Shown piece by piece: positions 26,424 to 35,101 of a stretch of 64,000 nt of DNA (position 1 is the stretch's first letter; the number at the start of each line of letters is the position of its first letter). The notes beneath the pieces were generated by a model that was given only the letters and a program-made list of their open reading frames with translations, did no database searches and was not told the origin of the DNA. The DNA is from Streptomyces liangshanensis. Its GTDB lineage: Bacteria; Actinomycetota; Actinomycetes; Streptomycetales; Streptomycetaceae. The stretch lies in the NCBI RefSeq assembly GCF_011694815.1, contig NZ_CP050177.1, positions 1,178,001-1,242,000 of the forward strand, given 5' to 3'. The position numbers were made by a program, and so were the translations under genes.

Positions 26424-27233
26424 ATGCCGAAGGAGACCGCCGTCTACACCCACGGGCACCACGAGTCGGTGCTGCGCTCGCACCGCTGGCGGACCGCCGC
26501 CAACTCCGCCGCGTACCTCCTCCCCGAACTGCGGCCCGGCCAGGACCTGCTGGACGTGGGCTGCGGGCCGGGGACCATCACCGCGGACCTGGCCGCGCTC
26601 ATCGCGCCGGGCACGGTGACGGCCGTCGACGCCGCGCCGGACGTCCTCGACGCGGCGGCGGACAGCGTGCGGGCGCGCGGCGTGGACAACGTCCGCTTCG
26701 CGGTCGCCGACGTCCACGCCCTGGACTTCCCGGACGACTCGTTCGACGTCGTCCACGCCCATCAGGTGCTCCAGCACGTCGGCGATCCGGTGGCGGCGCT
26801 GCGGGAGATGCGGCGGGTGTGCCGGCCCGGCGGGGTCGTGGCGGCGCGGGACGCGGACTACGGCGCGTTCACCTGGTTCCCCGAGGTGCCGGTGCTGGAC
26901 GCGTGGCAGGACGTCTACCGCACGGTGGCCCGGGCCAACGGCGGGGAGCCGGACGCGGGGCGGCGGCTGGTGTCGTGGGCCCGCGCGGCGGGGTTCACCG
27001 ACGTCACCGCGAGCGCCACGACGTGGTGCTTCGCCGCACCGGAGGACCGGGCGTGGTGGAGCGGGCTCTGGGCGGACCGTACGGTCGCGTCGGGGTACGC
27101 GGCCCTCGCGGTCGACGGCGGTCACGCGACGCGCGAACGCCTCGCGGAGTTCGGCGAGGCGTGGCGGAGCTGGGGGGCGCGGGAGGACGGGTGGTTCATG
27201 GTCCCGCACGGCGAGATCCTGTGCCGCGCGTGA
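26424..27233 (+). CDS. SAM-dependent methyltransferase (UbiE-like)
   Basis: 269 residues, class I methyltransferase. Motif I is LLDVGCGPGTIT, motif II VTAVDAAPDVLDAA, and FDVVHAHQVLQHVGDP is the post-motif region. The N-terminal YTHGHHESVLRSHRWRT is typical of the group annotated as UbiE/COQ5-like. The methyl acceptor is unknown; no quinone or natural-product gene is adjacent. AGGGAG precedes the ATG. Confidence 0.9.
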   Translation: MPKETAVYTHGHHESVLRSHRWRTAANSAAYLLPELRPGQDLLDVGCGPGTITADLAALIAPGTVTAVDAAPDVLDAAADSVRARGVDNVRFAVADVHALDFPDDSFDVVHAHQVLQHVGDPVAALREMRRVCRPGGVVAARDADYGAFTWFPEVPVLDAWQDVYRTVARANGGEPDAGRRLVSWARAAGFTDVTASATTWCFAAPEDRAWWSGLWADRTVASGYAALAVDGGHATRERLAEFGEAWRSWGAREDGWFMVPHGEILCRA

Positions 27234-27304
27234 CGTGCCGCGTGTGAGTGCGGTCGGCGATGCGGGTGAGTCCGGTTGCCGTGTCGCCGGGGGTCACCGC
27301 CAAC

Positions 27305-27318
27305 TAGGCTGACCGGTA
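27305..27318 (+). promoter_or_regulatory. -10 box of leaderless VOC gene
   Basis: TAGGCT (27305-27310) lies seven bases before the ATG at 27318, with no ribosome site between. This is the TANNNT-to-start spacing of leaderless actinobacterial transcripts. Confidence 0.55.
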
Positions 27319-27668
27319 TGGAAATCCTGGGAACCACGTTGCGCATCTGCGTCGACGACCTGGAGACCTCGGTGACGTTCTACGAACACCTCACCGGAAG
27401 CCGCGCGCTCCGCTTCGAGCGCGACGGGGTCTCGGTCGCGGCCGTCGGCTGCTTCCTCCTGATGAGCGGTCCACCGGCGGAGATCGACATCCTGCGCAAG
27501 GTGACGGCGACGATCGCGGTGAAGGACCTCGACGAGGCGGTGATCCGGCTCACCGGGGTCGGCGCGAAGGTCCTGGTGGGCCCGGTGCCGACCCCCGTGG
27601 GCCGTAACCTCATCGCCGCGCATCCGGACGGCTCGGTCTTCGAGTACGTGGACCGCCGGGCGGTCTGA
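27318..27668 (+). CDS. VOC-family (glyoxalase-like) protein
   Basis: 116 residues, one vicinal-oxygen-chelate domain of two beta-alpha-beta-beta-beta halves. The first half is MEILGTTLRICVDDLETSVTFYEHLTGS, the second runs from ATIAVKDLDEAVIRL to the ending HPDGSVFEYVD, the usual terminal strand. Such proteins are glyoxalases, dioxygenases or antibiotic-binding resistance proteins; nothing here selects one. The start at 27318 fits the upstream TAGGCT box and the normal domain start; an earlier in-frame start at 27276 is unlikely. Confidence 0.88.
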   Translation: MEILGTTLRICVDDLETSVTFYEHLTGSRALRFERDGVSVAAVGCFLLMSGPPAEIDILRKVTATIAVKDLDEAVIRLTGVGAKVLVGPVPTPVGRNLIAAHPDGSVFEYVDRRAV

Positions 27669-27697
27669 CCGCCCGGCCCGGTCCCCGTCGCGACCCC

Positions 27698-29686
27698 CTA
27701 CGGGCGCATCCGGTACTCGTACGCGTCCGGCAGGGGGTCGTCCGTCAGCTCCGCCCACAGGTCGTTGAGCGTCTCGGCGCCCTCCCGGAGGTCCGCGACC
27801 TCGAACCCCGCGTCGAAGAGGGCGCGGGCCTCCGCCTTCCGCCCCTCGGCGGCCAGCAGCCGGGCCTCCGCCAGGACGAAGGCGCCGCGCTCCCGCACGG
27901 CCCGCGGCAGCCGGTCCTGTACGGCGCGGGCCTCGGCGGTACGGCCGGCCGCCAGCAGCGCCGCGACCGCCTCGCGGCCCAGCGCCGCGCACACCGCCGT
28001 CCGGGCCTCGTCACCCCCGTCCCCACCGTCCCCGGCGTCCGCCGCGCGTTCCGCGCACAGGGCGCCGAAGGCCTCCTCGTACCGGTCGGCCGCCCGCTCC
28101 CGGTGGCCGCCGAGCCGGTCGGCGACGGCCAGGCAGCGCAGCAACGGCCAGCGCGAGGAGGCCGGTTCGAGCCCGCGCTCCCAACTGCGCACGGCCTGGG
28201 CCAGATCGCCCGCGTGCCACTGCGCCACCCCGAGGTGGTACTCGGTGTGCGGGTCGGCCGGGGCGGTCTCCAGCATGTCCCGCCAGTGCCGCGCGACCAG
28301 GGTGGGCCCCGGCGCCGCGTCCCCGTCCGGCGCCGGCAGCGCCCCGTTGGTCAGCAACTCCACCCAGGGCGCCTGCTCCTCGCCGAGCGTGTCCTCGTCG
28401 AAGGGCGTGCCCGGCAGCTTGTGTCCCGCCCGCAGCACCTCCAGCGCCCCCCACCCGGACCCGGTGGCCAGCCGCTCCCCCGGCCGTACGTCCGCGCAGG
28501 ACAGCCACGCCTCGTACGCGGCGTCGACGTCGGCGCGCGGCAGGGCCGCCTCCAGCCGGTCCGTGACCTCCGCGCGGGCCGCGCCCCAGTCGGCGCCGTG
28601 CACCGCCCCGGGGTCGGCGGCGAGCGGTCCGTACGCCTCCAGCCAGCTGAACTCCCCGCCGCCTTCGAGCGGTACGTGCTCCAGCTGCGTCCTGGCCAGG
28701 CCCGCCTGGATCTCCGCGTACCCGGGCGTGCCCGGCTCGGTGAGCCACCGCTGCCAGCGCCGGCCGCCCCGGCCCGCGCCCCACACGAAGAGCTTGCGGC
28801 CGCGCAGCGCGTCGGTCGACGTCTGGACGAGTCCCTGCCCGGCGCCGTCGAGGGAGGCGATCCATTTCCGTTCCCCGGCGGGCACCTCGTAGAAGTAGTC
28901 GGCCGGGAAGACGCTGCGCGGCGGGTACGTGACGTCGTTGCCGGCGACCTCGGGCACCGGGACGCGGCGCAGGTCGCGTTCGTACCCGAAGTGCCACGCC
29001 TCCGTCGCCGGGGCCAGGACGCGGGTGCGCTCGTCCTCCTCGACGGCGATGTTGGACCACCAGTAGACGGGCGCGGTCCGCTCGTGCGGATTGCGGATCC
29101 GTACCCCGACGTAGAGGAAGTCGGAGTCCTCGGGCAGCCACAGGTCCACCTGGAACGGCAGGTCGCGCAGCCGCTCCCACTCCCAGAGCCGCAGCATCTC
29201 GCCGCCGTCGGGGGCGGGCACGACGGCGGCGTGCACCGGGGCGCAGGAGAGGGTGGTGTGGCCGGTGGCGCCGATGTTCCACTCGATGCCGCCGGAGAAC
29301 CAGGCGCCGTTGAGCGCGAAGCACGCGGGCTGCAACACCGGGTTGCGGTAGACCAGTTCACGGCCCGTCGGCTTGTGGTGGAGCGAGTGGACCCGCCCGC
29401 CGAGACCGGGCAGGACGGTGACGCGCAGCCGGTCGTTCTCCAGGACGAGGGCGTCGAGGTCGGCGGGGGTCCGCTCGCGCCCGTACCCGTCGAGGATCCG
29501 GACGGGGAGGACGGTGCGCAGGGGCGCGTACCCGACCTGGCGGGCCATGTCCCGGGGCATGCCGCGTCTCGCGCGTTCGTCGACCGTGTGGGTCTCGTCC
29601 GGCGCGCTCAGCGCGGGCAGCGGGTTCTCCGGCCCCAACGGGGCGGCGGGCAGGGTCAGTACGGCACGTCGCACGCTCGTGGCCAC
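27698..29686 (-). CDS. DUF5107 / TPR-type protein
   Basis: 662 residues. The N-terminal two thirds resemble the DUF5107 domain, a galactose-mutarotase-like beta-sandwich (LENDRLRVTVLPGLGGRVHSLHHKPTGRELVYRNPV, WNIGATGHTT). The C-terminal third is helical with TPR-like repeats (YHLGVAQWHAGDLAQAVRSWERGLE, AADRYEEAFGALC). Such proteins are often found with glycosidases and may bind or remodel sugars. No signal peptide is seen. The GTG at 29686 follows GAGG by seven bases; a frame open to 29815 adds implausible sequence. Confidence 0.85.
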   Translation of the reverse strand: MATSVRRAVLTLPAAPLGPENPLPALSAPDETHTVDERARRGMPRDMARQVGYAPLRTVLPVRILDGYGRERTPADLDALVLENDRLRVTVLPGLGGRVHSLHHKPTGRELVYRNPVLQPACFALNGAWFSGGIEWNIGATGHTTLSCAPVHAAVVPAPDGGEMLRLWEWERLRDLPFQVDLWLPEDSDFLYVGVRIRNPHERTAPVYWWSNIAVEEDERTRVLAPATEAWHFGYERDLRRVPVPEVAGNDVTYPPRSVFPADYFYEVPAGERKWIASLDGAGQGLVQTSTDALRGRKLFVWGAGRGGRRWQRWLTEPGTPGYAEIQAGLARTQLEHVPLEGGGEFSWLEAYGPLAADPGAVHGADWGAARAEVTDRLEAALPRADVDAAYEAWLSCADVRPGERLATGSGWGALEVLRAGHKLPGTPFDEDTLGEEQAPWVELLTNGALPAPDGDAAPGPTLVARHWRDMLETAPADPHTEYHLGVAQWHAGDLAQAVRSWERGLEPASSRWPLLRCLAVADRLGGHRERAADRYEEAFGALCAERAADAGDGGDGGDEARTAVCAALGREAVAALLAAGRTAEARAVQDRLPRAVRERGAFVLAEARLLAAEGRKAEARALFDAGFEVADLREGAETLNDLWAELTDDPLPDAYEYRMRP

Positions 29687-29879
29687 GGCAACCTCGCTTC
29701 GTCCGGGGGCCGCGCGCTCTTCCGTGCCGGGCCCGATGACCATGGAACACGCTCGGTGGCCCGCTGACCAGGTGTCGACACGTACGGAGGACGCGCCGCG
29801 CCCCTCGCGGCTCACACCGGGGCGGGTACGGGCCCCTCGGCCCCGTCGTCCCCGGCGTCCCGTCGTCCCCGGCGTCGCC

Positions 29880-30791
29880 CTACTCGCCCTCGTCCCCCTC
29901 GTCGCGGAACGCCCCGACGACCAGGTCCGCGAGCAGCGCGCCGGCCGTTCCCTCCGGGTCGAGGTCCGGGTCGTAGATCGTGACGTTGAGGCCCACGCAG
30001 TGCTCGGAGCGGACCAGCGTCCGCAGGAGCACGGCGAGTTCGCCGGGCAGCAGGCCGCCGGGGTCGGGGCTGTCGACGGCGGACATCACAGTCGGGTCGA
30101 GGACGTCCGCGTCCAGGTGGACCCAGAAGCCGTCGGTGACCGGGGTCTCCAGGGTGCTCAGGACCGCCTCCGCGAGGGCGGCGGCGCCCCACTCGCGCAG
30201 CTCGCCGACGGTCACGGTGGGGATCCGGAGGCGGGCCAGCTCGTCGCGGTCGTCGTCGTAGTCCCTGATCCCGAAGAGCCGTACGTCCTCGTCCCGCAGG
30301 TAGGGCCGCAGCCCTTCCAGGTCGGTGAGGTCCCGCTGGCCGCGTCCGGTGCTCAGCGCCAGCTCCTCGCCGCCCGCCGCGCCGACGGACGAGGAGTTGC
30401 CCGGGTGCCGGAAGTCCGCCGAGCCGTCGATCGCGGCGAGCGCGTACCGGCCAAGCCTGCGCAGCGCCAGCGCGGCGCCGAGCTGGATCGAGCAGTCGCC
30501 GCCGAGGACGACCGGGAAGTCCCCGGCGCGGACGTGGTGTTCGATCCGGTCGGCGAGGCGCGGGGTGTACGCGGCGATCGCGGCGGCGTTGAAGACCCCG
30601 TCGCCCTCCCGCCATTCGCCCCGGTCGTAGCGCGGCGGTACGACGACCCCGCCCTCGAACGCCCCGAGCCGCTGGACGATCCGCTGCTCGCGCAGGGCCC
30701 CGGCGAGCTTGTAGCAGCCGGGGACGGTGCCGGGCGCGGGCGGGCGCAGGCCCAGGTTGGAAGGGGCGTCGACGACCACGATATTCCGCAT
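29880..30791 (-). CDS. Arginase-fold protein with replaced metal-ligand histidines
   Basis: 303 residues, ureohydrolase fold. The expected motifs are present but altered: GGDCS (C100 where arginase has His), DGSADF (D122, S124, D126, Ser where arginase has the second His) and HLDADVLDP (D227, D229 kept). The aspartates that bridge the metals remain, but both histidine ligands are gone, so metal use and activity are uncertain. It may be a hydrolase with another metal or a pseudoenzyme. The start is the ATG at 30791 behind GGAGG; ATGs further upstream have none. It is divergent from a DUF6204 gene. Confidence 0.85.
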   Translation of the reverse strand: MRNIVVVDAPSNLGLRPPAPGTVPGCYKLAGALREQRIVQRLGAFEGGVVVPPRYDRGEWREGDGVFNAAAIAAYTPRLADRIEHHVRAGDFPVVLGGDCSIQLGAALALRRLGRYALAAIDGSADFRHPGNSSSVGAAGGEELALSTGRGQRDLTDLEGLRPYLRDEDVRLFGIRDYDDDRDELARLRIPTVTVGELREWGAAALAEAVLSTLETPVTDGFWVHLDADVLDPTVMSAVDSPDPGGLLPGELAVLLRTLVRSEHCVGLNVTIYDPDLDPEGTAGALLADLVVGAFRDEGDEGE

Positions 30792-30871
30792 GCGGGTCAT
30801 CCTCCGCGTCGTAAGGTGCGGCTTCAAGGGTGACGAAGAGAAGACCGGACGACGAGAGGACAGGCGGCACC

Positions 30872-31207
30872 ATGGCGACGCAGCACACCTACCGGGTGAT
30901 CGTGCGAGGGGTGTGGGACGGGCTGACGGACGAGGCGCGGACCCGGCTGCTCGCGGAGGTGGCCGACCACGGCCTGGACCAACTGCGCTTCACCCCGGAG
31001 GGCGCCCTCTCCTACGACCGCGCCCTCAAGCGCTTCACGTACCGCTTCGTGGTCCTCTCCGACGCCGAGGACGGCGAGGAGATGGCCGTGGCCCTCGCGG
31101 AGGACCGCGCGGAGACGGCCCTGCGGGCGCTCGGGTGCGGCCACCGCGACCTGCGCTCGACGGCCACCGACATGGACGCGATGAAGATCAACAGAAAGGG
31201 CCGCTGA
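30872..31207 (+). CDS. DUF6204-family protein
   Basis: 111 residues, small cytoplasmic protein matching my memory of DUF6204 (TYRVIVRGVWDGLTDEARTRLLAE, FTPEGALSYD, FTYRFVVLSD). Function is unknown. The start is taken at the ATG 30872, where the family begins; a GTG at 30830 would add 14 basic residues. It lies opposite to the arginase-fold gene. Confidence 0.8.
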   Translation: MATQHTYRVIVRGVWDGLTDEARTRLLAEVADHGLDQLRFTPEGALSYDRALKRFTYRFVVLSDAEDGEEMAVALAEDRAETALRALGCGHRDLRSTATDMDAMKINRKGR

Positions 31208-31240
31208 CGGCACGGCGGGCCGCGCCGCGGCGGCGGCGCG

Positions 31241-31456
31241 TCAGCTCTGCGGGGTGGTGTCGCCCGTCTGCCCGGCGTCGTCGGTCGCGCCCGCCTTCTC
31301 GCGCATCTTGCGCACCAGCTCCGCCTTCTGGTCGGCGGCGCCCTGGCGGTCGAGGTTGCGGTGCGGGCCATTGTTCTGCCGTTCGGTGCGGGACAGCCGC
31401 TTGCGCTGGCCGCCGCCCATGCCGACGGGGTTGTTGATGTTCTTGCTCACGGTCAC
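31241..31456 (-). CDS. DUF6243-family small protein
   Basis: 71 residues, very basic and polar: NPVGMGGGQRKRLSRTERQN, then DRQGAADQKAELVRKMREKAG. This matches the small streptomycete family DUF6243, of unknown function. The GTG at 31456 overlaps the stop of the acetyltransferase gene (GTGA), and AGGAG is upstream. No membrane segment or cysteine. Confidence 0.85.
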   Translation of the reverse strand: MTVSKNINNPVGMGGGQRKRLSRTERQNNGPHRNLDRQGAADQKAELVRKMREKAGATDDAGQTGDTTPQS

Positions 31457-32028
31457 GGGGTCTCCTGGTCATGGGTGTGGTGCTCTGCGGACTCTGCGGA
31501 CTCTGCGGTGATCGCCCAGCGTTCGTGGTCGCGCCATGCCCCGTCGATGTGGAGGAAGTCCGGGGAGAAGCCCTCCAGGCGGAAGCCCGCGCGCCGTACG
31601 AGAGCGAGGGAAGCTGCGTTCGCCGGCTGGATGTTGGCCTCCAGCCGGTGCAGGCGCATGGGGCCGAAGGCGTGCCGGATCACCTGGCCCAGCCCCTCGG
31701 AGAGCAGGCCGCGGCCGGCCGCGTGGGCGAAGGCGCCGTAGCCGAGGGCCCCGCTCAGGAACGCCCCCTGCACGATGTTGTTGATGTTGATGAAGCCCGC
31801 GATGCGGTGGTCGTCCCACGTCCTGACGAGGAATCCCGTGCGGGTGGGGTCCTCGACGAGGCGGCGCGCGTACGGCGTGTAGTCCTCGGGGGTGGTGGGC
31901 GGGAAGAGCCAGGGGTGGTGCAGTTCCCGGCTCTCCCGGGCGAGCGCGGTGAACTCCTCGGAGTCCTCCTGGCGGTACGGGCTCAGGTAGGTGCGGGGGC
32001 CTTCGGCCAGGTCGGAGCTCTCGGGCAT
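31453..32028 (-). CDS. GNAT-family N-acetyltransferase, RimJ/RimL-like
   Basis: 191 residues. The GNAT core includes IAGFININNIVQGAFLSGALGYGAF, the acetyl-CoA loop region AAGRGLLSEGLGQVIRHAF, and LHRLEANIQPANAASLALVRRAGFRLEG, typical of the RimJ/L branch that acetylates protein N-termini or small molecules. The C-terminus contains AESAESAEHH, coded by three copies of the 9-mer ACTCTGCGG as read on the plus strand. It overlaps the DUF6243 gene by 4 bases. A TAGGCT box six bases from the ATG suggests leaderless translation. Confidence 0.9.
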   Translation of the reverse strand: MPESSDLAEGPRTYLSPYRQEDSEEFTALARESRELHHPWLFPPTTPEDYTPYARRLVEDPTRTGFLVRTWDDHRIAGFININNIVQGAFLSGALGYGAFAHAAGRGLLSEGLGQVIRHAFGPMRLHRLEANIQPANAASLALVRRAGFRLEGFSPDFLHIDGAWRDHERWAITAESAESAEHHTHDQETP

Positions 32029-32034
32029 CCGCTC

Positions 32035-32040
32035 AGCCTA
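32035..32040 (-). promoter_or_regulatory. -10 box of leaderless GNAT gene
   Basis: TAGGCT on the minus strand (32040-32035) with six bases to the ATG at 32028 and no ribosome site. Same hexamer as before the VOC gene at 27318. Confidence 0.5.
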
Positions 32041-32082
32041 CTGCCGCCCCGGGGCGGCCCGCTCCGCCCGTACCCCCGCTCC

Positions 32083-33018
32083 TCACACCAGCGCCGGTAC
32101 GTCCAGGGTCAGCGTCCCGCGCTCCGCGTCGAGCGTCGCCGGCACCCCCAGGGGCACCGTGAGGTTCGTCGGGCCGTGGCCGAAGCCCATCTCCTCCGCG
32201 ACCGGGACGCCGAGCCCGCCCAGCCGGTCCCGCAGCACCGCCCGCACCTCGTCGTACGGGCCGCACTCCGCCCAGGAGCCGAGGCCGATCCCCGCCACCC
32301 CGTCCAGCGCCCCGGAGCGCAGCAGCTGGGTGAGAATCCGGTCCAGGCGGTACGGCTCCTCGCCGGTGTCCTCGATCAGCAGCAGCCCGCCGGCCGCCGA
32401 GCGCCGCGCGTACGGCGTGCCGAGGTCGGCCGCGAGCAGGCTGACACAGCCGCCGAGGGTGACGCCCCCCGCCCGGCCGGGGACGAGCGCCCCGGCCGCG
32501 GGCCCGCCGCCGAGGGTCATCACCGACTCGGGCTCGAAGAGCGTGGCCCGCAGCGACTCCTGGGTGTCCGGGTCCTTGAGGAAGGTCGCGGCGGCCACCA
32601 TCGGGCCGTGCAGCGTGGCCAGGCCCATCCGTACGGCGAAGGCCTCGTGCAGCGCGGTGATGTCGCTGTAGCCGACGAAGACCTTGGGGCCGGCGGCGCG
32701 CAGGGCGGTCCAGTCGAGCAGGTCCACCATGCGCTGGACGCCGTACCCGCCGCGCGCGCAGAGCACCGCGGACACCGACGGGTCGCACCACGCGTCCTGG
32801 AAGTCGCGGGCGCGGTCGTCGTCCGTGCCCGCGAGGTACCGGAACCCGTCGTGCCGGTCGAGGACGTGGGGCGAGACGACCGGGTCGAGGTCCCAGCCGC
32901 GCAGCAGGTCGAGGCCCGCCTCCAGCCGTTCTGCGGGCAGGGGGCCGCTGGGCGCCACGACAGCGACCTTCGCGCCGGGGCGCAGCCGTGCGGGACGGGT
33001 CAGGGGGGTGGCGTTCAC
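32083..33018 (-). CDS. S66 LD-carboxypeptidase / MccF-like peptidase
   Basis: 311 residues, serine peptidase family S66. Members cleave the L-D bond of murein tetrapeptides or self-immunity substrates such as microcin C. The nucleophile is in VFVGYSDITALH, preceded by CARGGYGVQRM; the acid and base regions are LLIEDTGEEPYRLDR and GFGHGPTN. No signal peptide, so cytoplasmic, fitting peptide recycling. The GTG at 33018 overlaps the S9 stop by 4 bases (GTGA). It is the last gene of the five-gene receptor-peptidase operon. Confidence 0.92.
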   Translation of the reverse strand: MNATPLTRPARLRPGAKVAVVAPSGPLPAERLEAGLDLLRGWDLDPVVSPHVLDRHDGFRYLAGTDDDRARDFQDAWCDPSVSAVLCARGGYGVQRMVDLLDWTALRAAGPKVFVGYSDITALHEAFAVRMGLATLHGPMVAAATFLKDPDTQESLRATLFEPESVMTLGGGPAAGALVPGRAGGVTLGGCVSLLAADLGTPYARRSAAGGLLLIEDTGEEPYRLDRILTQLLRSGALDGVAGIGLGSWAECGPYDEVRAVLRDRLGGLGVPVAEEMGFGHGPTNLTVPLGVPATLDAERGTLTLDVPALV

Positions 33019-35066
33019 CGGGTGAGCTCCAGCTTCGGGACGTCGGGCCTGGCGAACCCGAACGTCTGTGCGTACAGGGACAGTTCGGCCTCCAGCGCGG
33101 TGACCATCGTGGCCGCCTTGCGGAAGCCGTGGCCCTCGCCCTCGAAGGTGAGGTAGGCGTGCGGGATGCCGCGCCCGGCCATGCGGGCGAGGAACCTCTC
33201 GCACTGCGCGGGCGGGCAGATGACGTCATCGAGTCCCTGGAGCAGGAGGAACGGCGCGTGGATCCGGTCGACCTGGTTGACGGGCGAGCGGTCGCGGTAG
33301 CGGTCGGGTACCTCGGAGCGGGGCCCGATCAGGGATTCCAGGTACTGGGACTCGAAGTCGTGCGTCCCGTCGGCGGCCCAGCCCTCCAGGTCGAGGATGG
33401 GGTAGCTGATGGTGCCGCAGCCGTAGACGCCGGTGGTGGCGAGGGAGGCCGCCGCGGTCCAGCCGCCGGCGCTGCCGCCCCGTACCGCCAGCCGCGCGCC
33501 GTCGGCGGTGCCCTCGGCGGCCAGCGCCCTGGCGACGGCCGCGCAGTCCTCGACGTCGACCACGCCCCACTGCTCGCGCAGCCGGTCCCGGTACTCCCTG
33601 CCGTATCCGGTGGACCCGCCGTAGTTGACCTCCACGACGCCGATGCCCCGCGTGGTGAAGTAGGCGATCTCCAGGTCGAGGACGAGCGGGACCCGGCTGG
33701 TGGGGCCGCCGTGCGCCCACACCACGTAGGGTGGCAGCTCGCCGTCGGGCGCCGCCGTGTCGGGGCTGTACGGCGGGTAGACGTGGGCGTGGACGTCGCG
33801 GCCGCCCGGTCCGGCGAAGGTGCGGATCCGCGGCTCGGGGTAGTACGCGGGGTCCACGGCGTCCCGGTGCGCCGCGCCGACCACGCGGGCGCGGCCGGTG
33901 GCGGTGTCGAGTTCGACGATCTCGTACCCGGAGCGGGGTCCTGCGGCGACGCCGAACACCCGGTCGCCGTGGACGGCGAGGTCGGCGGCCCATTCGGTCC
34001 ACGGCCCCGCCATGTCGACGATGTCGCCGGTCTCCGGGTCCAGTATCCCCAGCGCGTTGGCGCCCTTTCCGTGGATGACCGCGATCATGCCGTTGTCGAG
34101 GGGGTGGAACCAGCGGAGGCCGATCTTCCAGAGCGGTCCGCCGAACTCCTCGCGGCGGCCGGGGCACAGCGGGGTGGCCGCCGGGCGGGTGGCGGCCACC
34201 CCGCCGCCCGGCGCGGGGACGGGGCCGGTCAGCGCGGTGTCGAGGTCGAGGCGCTGGATCTCCCACCAGTTGCCGATGTCCGAGACGAGGAGCAGGGCGC
34301 CGTCCGGGGACCAGTCGACCTGGGCGACCGATTCGCCGACCCCTCCGGCGACGGTCCTGACGCCGGTGAAGGGGCCGGTCGGGCCGGCGTCGGCGGGGGC
34401 CACCGCGCCGAGCCGTACGACCGTGCCGTCCCAGGGCATCCGGGGGTGGTCCCAGGCGATCCAGGCGGCGTGGGCGCCGTCGGGCGAGAGCCGGGGTCCG
34501 GTGACGAAGCGGTGGCTGTCGTCGGACAGTTCCCGTACGGCGGTACGGTCCCCGGCGGCGGAGCCGTCGAGCGGGACGGCGGCGATCACCCGCCGTACGT
34601 CGGTGGGGGCCTCGCCGGTGAACTCCTCCAGGACGCACCAGACCTCGCCGCGCTCCGCCTCGATCCGCGGGTCCGCCCAGCGCAGGCCGCCGCCGGTGGC
34701 GGAGAGCGGGGTGAGGGGCCTCGGTTCACCGCCGGCGTCCGGCTCGTACGCGTACAGCCGCTGGTCCGGGAAGTGGACGAAGACGATCAGCGGTCCGGCG
34801 CCGGGGCGTTCGGCGCCGGCCCAGGGGACCCCGCCGTACTCGATGACCCGGCTGCGGACGTTCCACGGCGGGGGCAGCACGGACTCCTCGCGGCCGTCGG
34901 GGTACCGGCGCACGAGCGCGCGCCGGCCGTCCTCGGCGGGCCGCGGCGCGGTCCACCACAGCTCGCCGCCGACCGTCCCGACGTACTCGGGGCGGCCGTC
35001 GTGCGAGGCGGCGAGGGTGGCGTCGATCGGTGACGGCCACGTTCCGTAGGCCCCCTTGGGCACCAT
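33015..35066 (-). CDS. S9-family prolyl-oligopeptidase-like peptidase
   Basis: 683 residues. An N-terminal seven-bladed propeller (repeats around SPDGAHAAWIAWDHPRMPW and WSPDGALLLVSD) is followed by an alpha/beta-hydrolase domain. The nucleophile is the serine of RGGSAGGWTAA, the Asp lies in LQGLDDVICPP and the His in EGEGHGF. This architecture suits acylaminoacyl- or dipeptidyl-peptidases acting on short peptides. No signal peptide. The start is the ATG at 35066 with GAGGAG upstream; TTG at 35072 is too close to that site. It lies 35 bases after the M20 gene and overlaps the S66 gene. Confidence 0.93.
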   Translation of the reverse strand: MVPKGAYGTWPSPIDATLAASHDGRPEYVGTVGGELWWTAPRPAEDGRRALVRRYPDGREESVLPPPWNVRSRVIEYGGVPWAGAERPGAGPLIVFVHFPDQRLYAYEPDAGGEPRPLTPLSATGGGLRWADPRIEAERGEVWCVLEEFTGEAPTDVRRVIAAVPLDGSAAGDRTAVRELSDDSHRFVTGPRLSPDGAHAAWIAWDHPRMPWDGTVVRLGAVAPADAGPTGPFTGVRTVAGGVGESVAQVDWSPDGALLLVSDIGNWWEIQRLDLDTALTGPVPAPGGGVAATRPAATPLCPGRREEFGGPLWKIGLRWFHPLDNGMIAVIHGKGANALGILDPETGDIVDMAGPWTEWAADLAVHGDRVFGVAAGPRSGYEIVELDTATGRARVVGAAHRDAVDPAYYPEPRIRTFAGPGGRDVHAHVYPPYSPDTAAPDGELPPYVVWAHGGPTSRVPLVLDLEIAYFTTRGIGVVEVNYGGSTGYGREYRDRLREQWGVVDVEDCAAVARALAAEGTADGARLAVRGGSAGGWTAAASLATTGVYGCGTISYPILDLEGWAADGTHDFESQYLESLIGPRSEVPDRYRDRSPVNQVDRIHAPFLLLQGLDDVICPPAQCERFLARMAGRGIPHAYLTFEGEGHGFRKAATMVTALEAELSLYAQTFGFARPDVPKLELTR

Positions 35067-35101
35067 GGACAACTCTCCTCAACGGACCGAAGGTGGGGTC
35101 C

